Part shown: one piece after another, positions 14,976 through 18,310 of the stretch
How the letters are laid out: every line of letters starts with the position of its first letter
How positions within the stretch are numbered: position 1 is the first letter of the stretch
Assembly (NCBI GenBank): GCA_964629965.1
Contig: CAZVRZ010000110.1
Span: 1 to 18,310 of the forward strand
Direction of reading: 5' to 3'
Length of the DNA: 18,310 nucleotides
Source: CAZVRZ01 sp964629965
Lineage (GTDB): Bacteria > Chloroflexota > Anaerolineae > Anaerolineales > UBA4823
Made by a program: the position numbers and the translations under genes
The notes under the pieces: model-generated
Database searches by the model: none
Seen by the model: only the letters and a program-made list of their open reading frames with translations
What the model was told of the DNA's origin: nothing

Positions 14976-15200
14976 ATGAGCGCCACGATTAAATCCCTGG
15001 GGATGCTCAAAGGCTACACCGGCGGTGAAAGCGAGCGCCAGGTGCCCGCCGGCATCACCGTGCGCCAGGCGCTGGGCCAGCTCGGCATCCCCTCGGAAGT
15101 GGTGGCGCTGGTGGTGGTCAACGGCGAAATGCAAGACAAAGACTACCTCCTGCAAGAGGGCGACGCCGTCCGGCTGATGGCCGTTATCGGCGGAGGCTAA
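14976..15200 (+). CDS. MoaD/ThiS-like sulfur-carrier protein
   Basis: This 74-residue beta-grasp protein ends IGGG, so it carries the C-terminal Gly-Gly that is adenylated and thiocarboxylated in MoaD/ThiS carriers. VPAGITVRQALGQLGIPSE and VVNGEMQDKDYLLQEGDAV are the usual strand-helix and late-strand segments. Next to a tungstopterin enzyme, a role in pterin dithiolene synthesis or in an AOR-specific sulfur transfer is the simplest reading; thiamine or other sulfur transfer remains possible. No MoaE or MoeB/ThiF homologue is present. The ATG at 14976 lacks a clear Shine-Dalgarno because a repeat occupies the upstream gap. Its stop overlaps the stop of the convergent EamA gene. Confidence 0.88.
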   Translation: MSATIKSLGMLKGYTGGESERQVPAGITVRQALGQLGIPSEVVALVVVNGEMQDKDYLLQEGDAVRLMAVIGGG

Positions 15201-16060
15201 ACAGACTGGCGCGGCAAGAACTGTGCGCCGATCACCGCCGCCAGGATCAGGCCGCAGCCCAAGATCTGCGCCGGGGCCAACCTCTCGCCCAAGAGCAGCC
15301 CGCCGGCCGCGGCCGCAAACACCGACTCCAGGCTGAGCAGCAGCGCCGCGTCGGCCGGGGGCGCATGCCGCTGACCGCGCGCCTGCAGCGTATAACCGAT
15401 GGCCACCGAGAACACCGCCGTATACAGGATCGCCCAGGCCGAGCCCACCACGCCCGCCAGGCTGTTATCTTCCCAAACCAGTGCCATCACCAGGCTGAGC
15501 ACCCCCGCGGTGAGATATTGGACAATGGCAAAAGGCAGCAGTTCCATGCGCTGCATGGCCTTGCCCACCAGGATCAGGTGAAAGGCCCACAGCAGCGCCC
15601 CGCACAACTCCAACCCATCGCCGGGGGCCAGGCGCAGGGACAGCCCGCCGGCCGAGAGCAGCAGCGCGCCGAGGCAGGCCACGCCGGCCGCCAGCCAGAT
15701 GCCCCAGTGCGTCTTCTGCCGCCAGACCAGCAGCAGCACGATCGGCGTCAGCACCACGTACAGGCTGGTGATGAACCCGGCATTGCCGGCAGTGGTGTAT
15801 TTCAACCCCGCTTGCTGAAAAGCGCTGGCCACGAACAACACCACCCCCACCCCCATCGTAAAGAACAGGTCAGGCTTCTTGATCTGCAGCCTGAATTTGG
15901 CCGCTGCCGGCAGCAGCACCAGCACCGCCAGGAGAAAACGCAGCCCGTTGAAGAGCATAAAACTCACCTGGCCGGCTGCGTAACGCTGGGCGGCAAAGGC
16001 CAGCCCCCACACCAGCGCGGCGCCCAATAATTGCAAATCTGCTTTGAACCGGATTGACAA
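15197..16060 (-). CDS. EamA/DMT-family transporter
   Basis: The 287-residue integral membrane protein has about ten hydrophobic helices arranged as two EamA repeats (for example LLGAALVWGLAFAAQRY near the N-terminus and LLSLESVFAAAAGGLLLGE near the C-terminus, the latter a typical EamA signature). Such drug/metabolite transporters move amino acids, metabolites or drugs; the substrate is unknown. The start is a TTG at 16060, supported by a GGGAG Shine-Dalgarno seven bases upstream on the minus strand. It is divergent from the small membrane protein gene with only 48 bases between starts, so promoters or leaders must be tightly packed or shared. Confidence 0.92.
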   Translation of the reverse strand: MSIRFKADLQLLGAALVWGLAFAAQRYAAGQVSFMLFNGLRFLLAVLVLLPAAAKFRLQIKKPDLFFTMGVGVVLFVASAFQQAGLKYTTAGNAGFITSLYVVLTPIVLLLVWRQKTHWGIWLAAGVACLGALLLSAGGLSLRLAPGDGLELCGALLWAFHLILVGKAMQRMELLPFAIVQYLTAGVLSLVMALVWEDNSLAGVVGSAWAILYTAVFSVAIGYTLQARGQRHAPPADAALLLSLESVFAAAAGGLLLGERLAPAQILGCGLILAAVIGAQFLPRQSV

Positions 16061-16108
16061 ATTCAGACTCCCGTTTTGCTGATAAAATCACCGCTGGAGG
16101 TTCGCCCC

Positions 16109-16327
16109 ATGTCACCCACCGTTCTGGCGCTGCTATGCTCCATCCTGGGAGCAGTGCTGATCGTCTGGCTCGAACGCAAAGGCAGGCCAAAGAAAGTCCC
16201 TGGCCTGTTGCTCTATTGGCTGGCGTGGGCGTTCCTGTTCGGCGGCTTATTATACCTGCTGATCGAGTTCGGCGAGAACCTGCGCCGCCTGGTGCGCTGG
16301 TTCCTCAGCCTGAGTTTCCGCCTCTAG
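16109..16327 (+). CDS. Small two-helix membrane protein, unknown function
   Basis: I do not recognise this 72-residue protein. It has two hydrophobic segments (about residues 4-20 and 32-52) separated by a basic loop (ERKGRPKK), then an amphipathic, Arg-rich tail (NLRRLVRWFLSLSFRL). The ATG at 16109 is chosen over an upstream TTG at 16076 because GGAGG (16096-16100) lies eight bases ahead of it. A TAAAAT (16083-16088) could be the -10 box. Its stop overlaps that of the convergent prolyl oligopeptidase by four bases (CTAG). Confidence 0.7.
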   Translation: MSPTVLALLCSILGAVLIVWLERKGRPKKVPGLLLYWLAWAFLFGGLLYLLIEFGENLRRLVRWFLSLSFRL

Positions 16328-18310
16328 CGCTCGATTTCCAGGTTTTTCACCAAAAACGCCCAGCGGTCGGCCAGCTCGGCAATGATCTTTTCGGTCGGCT
16401 TGCCCATGCCGTGCCCGGCGCGCTGCTCGATGCGGATCAAGACCGGCGCCTCGCCCGCCTGGGCATGCTGCAGGGCCGCGGCGAATTTGAAAGAATGCGC
16501 CGGGAAAACCCGGTCATCGTGATCGCCGGTGGTGATCAACGTGGGCGGGTAGGCCGTGCCGGGGTGCAGGTTATGGTAGGGCGAATACGCCCGCAAGACC
16601 GGGAAATACTCGGCCTCGTCCGGCGAGCCAAAGTCCGAAGCCCAGGCCCAGCCGATGGTGAACTTGTGATAGCGCAGCATATCCAGCACACCCACCACCG
16701 GCAGGCAGGCCCCAAACAGGTCCGGGCGCTGCGCCAGGCAGGCGCCCACCAGCAGGCCGCCGTTGCTGCCCCCCAGGATGGCCAGCTTGGGCTGCGAGGT
16801 GCAGCCCTGTGCGATCAGCCACTCGGCTGCGGCGATGAAATCATCGAACACGTTCTGCTTGTGGTGCAGACGCCCGGCATCGTGCCAGGCGTTACCATAC
16901 TCGCTGCCGCCGCGCAGGTTGGCAAGCACATACAGTCCGCCCATCTCCATCCACACCAGCGGGCCGACTGCGAAGCTCGGCGTGAGCGAGATGCCGAAAC
17001 CGCCGTAGCCATACAGAACGGTGGGCGTGCCGGCGTTCGGCTGCACATCCTTGCGATGGCACAGGAACATGGGAACCTGCGTGCCATCCTTGCTGGTATA
17101 AAACACCTGCGTGGTCTGGTATTCCTGCGGGTCGAAGCCCAACTGCGGCCGGCGGAACAGCTCCATCTGCCCGCTGGACACATCGTAGCGGTAGATTTCT
17201 TCGGGCACAGAGAAATTGGTGAACATGAAGAAAGTCTCCGGGTCGGCCTGCTTGCCGCCAAAGCCGTAGGCGCTGCCGATGCCGGGCAAGGGCACTTCGC
17301 CCAGCGGCGCGCCCGCCAGGTCGAAGAGCTTCACCTGGCTGTGGGCATGGTGCAGGTACACGGCAATCAGCTTACCGCCCACCAGGCTGGCCCCTTCCAG
17401 CACATCCTGGCTCTGCGGGATGATCGCGCGCCAATGTTCGCGGCCGGGATTGGTCACATCGATGGCAACCACCCGCCGCAGCGGCGCTTCCAGGTCGGTC
17501 AAGAAATAGAACAGGCTGCCCTGGCTGCCGATGAAGGTGTAAGAGGCGTCGAAATCTTTGAGCAGTTCCACCACGCCCGCCTGCGGGTCCTGCCAGTCCA
17601 GGTAGAACAGACCGTTCTCGCGCTGGGTGCCCAGCCAGATGGAAATGATCAGGTAATGCCCGTCCTCCGTCACGACACTTTCAAAGCCCCACTCCTTCTG
17701 GTCGGGGCGCTCGTACACCAGCCGGTCCTGCGCCTGTTCCGTGCCCAGGCGGTGGTAATACAGCTTGTGGTAATAGTTGGCAGACTTCAACGCCTGCCCC
17801 TCTTCGGGCGCGTCGTAACGGCTGTAAAAGAAGCCCTGTCCATCCAGCGTCCAGGAAGCACCCGAAAACTTGACCCACTCCACCCGGTCGGGCAGATCCT
17901 CGCCGCTCTCCACCCGGCGCACGCGCCAGGTCTGCCAGTCCGAGCCGGCCTCCGAAATGCCATAAGCCAGCAAGCTGCCGTCCTCGCTGAAGGCAGAACC
18001 CGTCATCGCCGCCGTGCCGTCCGCCGAAAGCTTGTTCGGGTCGAGCAGCAAGCGCGGCGGTTCGGCCAGGTCTGGCGTCCAATACAGCACGTACTGGTTT
18101 TGCAGGCCCTCCTTGCGGCTGTAGAAATAGCGCCCGCCGAACTTGGCCGGTACGGTGCATTTCTCGAAATCCCACAGTTCGCGGATGCGCTGCAAGATCG
18201 CCGCCCGGGCCGGGATGCCTGCCAGGTAGGCGGCGCTCAGTTCGCTCTGCGCCTGCACCCAGGCCTGCGTCTGTGGGCTGTCGATATCTTCCAGCCAGCG
18301 GTACGGATCG
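16324..18310 (-). CDS. Prolyl oligopeptidase (S9A), 5' end beyond the window
   Basis: This serine peptidase cleaves after proline in short peptides. The window holds 661 codons. The protein continues in frame to the edge with DPYRWLED...SPQTQAWV, the family's N-terminal signature, so only about 10-30 residues are likely missing, plus any signal peptide. The GTG at 18258 is an internal valine, not the start. A beta-propeller region is followed by the alpha/beta-hydrolase domain. The catalytic triad is complete: Ser in GGSNGG (codon 16765-16767), Asp in GDHDDRV (codon 16516-16518) and His in RAGHGMGKPTEK (codon 16411-16413). Cytosolic or exported location cannot be judged without the start. Confidence 0.94.
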   Translation of the reverse strand, partial: DPYRWLEDIDSPQTQAWVQAQSELSAAYLAGIPARAAILQRIRELWDFEKCTVPAKFGGRYFYSRKEGLQNQYVLYWTPDLAEPPRLLLDPNKLSADGTAAMTGSAFSEDGSLLAYGISEAGSDWQTWRVRRVESGEDLPDRVEWVKFSGASWTLDGQGFFYSRYDAPEEGQALKSANYYHKLYYHRLGTEQAQDRLVYERPDQKEWGFESVVTEDGHYLIISIWLGTQRENGLFYLDWQDPQAGVVELLKDFDASYTFIGSQGSLFYFLTDLEAPLRRVVAIDVTNPGREHWRAIIPQSQDVLEGASLVGGKLIAVYLHHAHSQVKLFDLAGAPLGEVPLPGIGSAYGFGGKQADPETFFMFTNFSVPEEIYRYDVSSGQMELFRRPQLGFDPQEYQTTQVFYTSKDGTQVPMFLCHRKDVQPNAGTPTVLYGYGGFGISLTPSFAVGPLVWMEMGGLYVLANLRGGSEYGNAWHDAGRLHHKQNVFDDFIAAAEWLIAQGCTSQPKLAILGGSNGGLLVGACLAQRPDLFGACLPVVGVLDMLRYHKFTIGWAWASDFGSPDEAEYFPVLRAYSPYHNLHPGTAYPPTLITTGDHDDRVFPAHSFKFAAALQHAQAGEAPVLIRIEQRAGHGMGKPTEKIIAELADRWAFLVKNLEIER

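Noticed and set aside
1..18310. CRISPR array, tRNA or rRNA genes
   Set aside because: No regularly spaced repeat array was seen; the repeats at 7-52 are only two clear units with 4-base spacing. No tRNA or rRNA sequence was recognised on either strand by eye.

Overview
The window is 18.3 kb of gene-dense, mostly high-GC bacterial DNA with a 10-base scaffold gap near its left end. It looks like a fragment of an anaerobic or facultative, non-model bacterium. A tungsten-type aldehyde:ferredoxin oxidoreductase with a four-cluster ferredoxin, a large cytosolic REC/PAS/GAF/GGDEF/EAL protein, a prolyl oligopeptidase and two TATAAT-N7-ATG leaderless-type promoters would fit a Chloroflexota (Anaerolineae-like) genome. 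That placement is inferred from gene content; there is no rRNA or other marker gene here to prove it.

Layout. Bases 1-131 carry short direct and inverted repeats that look like the end of an insertion sequence. An FmdB-type zinc-ribbon gene (132-379) follows, interrupted by the N-run. Convergent with it is tex (376-2523). Next is a low-GC segment (about 2560-4600) with a UbiB/ABC1-family kinase-like gene and a broken DUF1801 relic, probably acquired. From 4602 rightward come a HemG-like flavodoxin, then the 1125-residue c-di-GMP protein. A tight run of four genes follows (8698-12531): a PqqD-like RRE protein, a lasso-peptide-B2-like protease, a beta-glucuronidase and a tandem-domain RsmC-like methyltransferase. 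A second unit (12685-15200) encodes the ferredoxin, the aldehyde ferredoxin oxidoreductase and a MoaD/ThiS-like sulfur carrier. The right end has an EamA transporter (minus), a 72-residue two-helix membrane protein (plus) and a prolyl oligopeptidase (minus) that runs off the window.

How the genes work together. The ferredoxin, oxidoreductase and MoaD-like protein form a coherent set: enzyme, electron acceptor and a possible pterin-sulfur carrier. The RRE and B2 genes are the recognition and leader-protease half of lasso-peptide-type RiPP maturation, yet no precursor or asparagine-synthetase-like cyclase is visible. Instead they are coupled to a glucuronidase (stop and start share one base). 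This is the most unusual association in the window.

Other structure. All three convergent gene pairs overlap by exactly four bases at their stop codons. Two copies of a short dispersed palindrome-like repeat occur: one read in frame in the linker of the methyltransferase, the other filling the gap in front of the MoaD-like gene.
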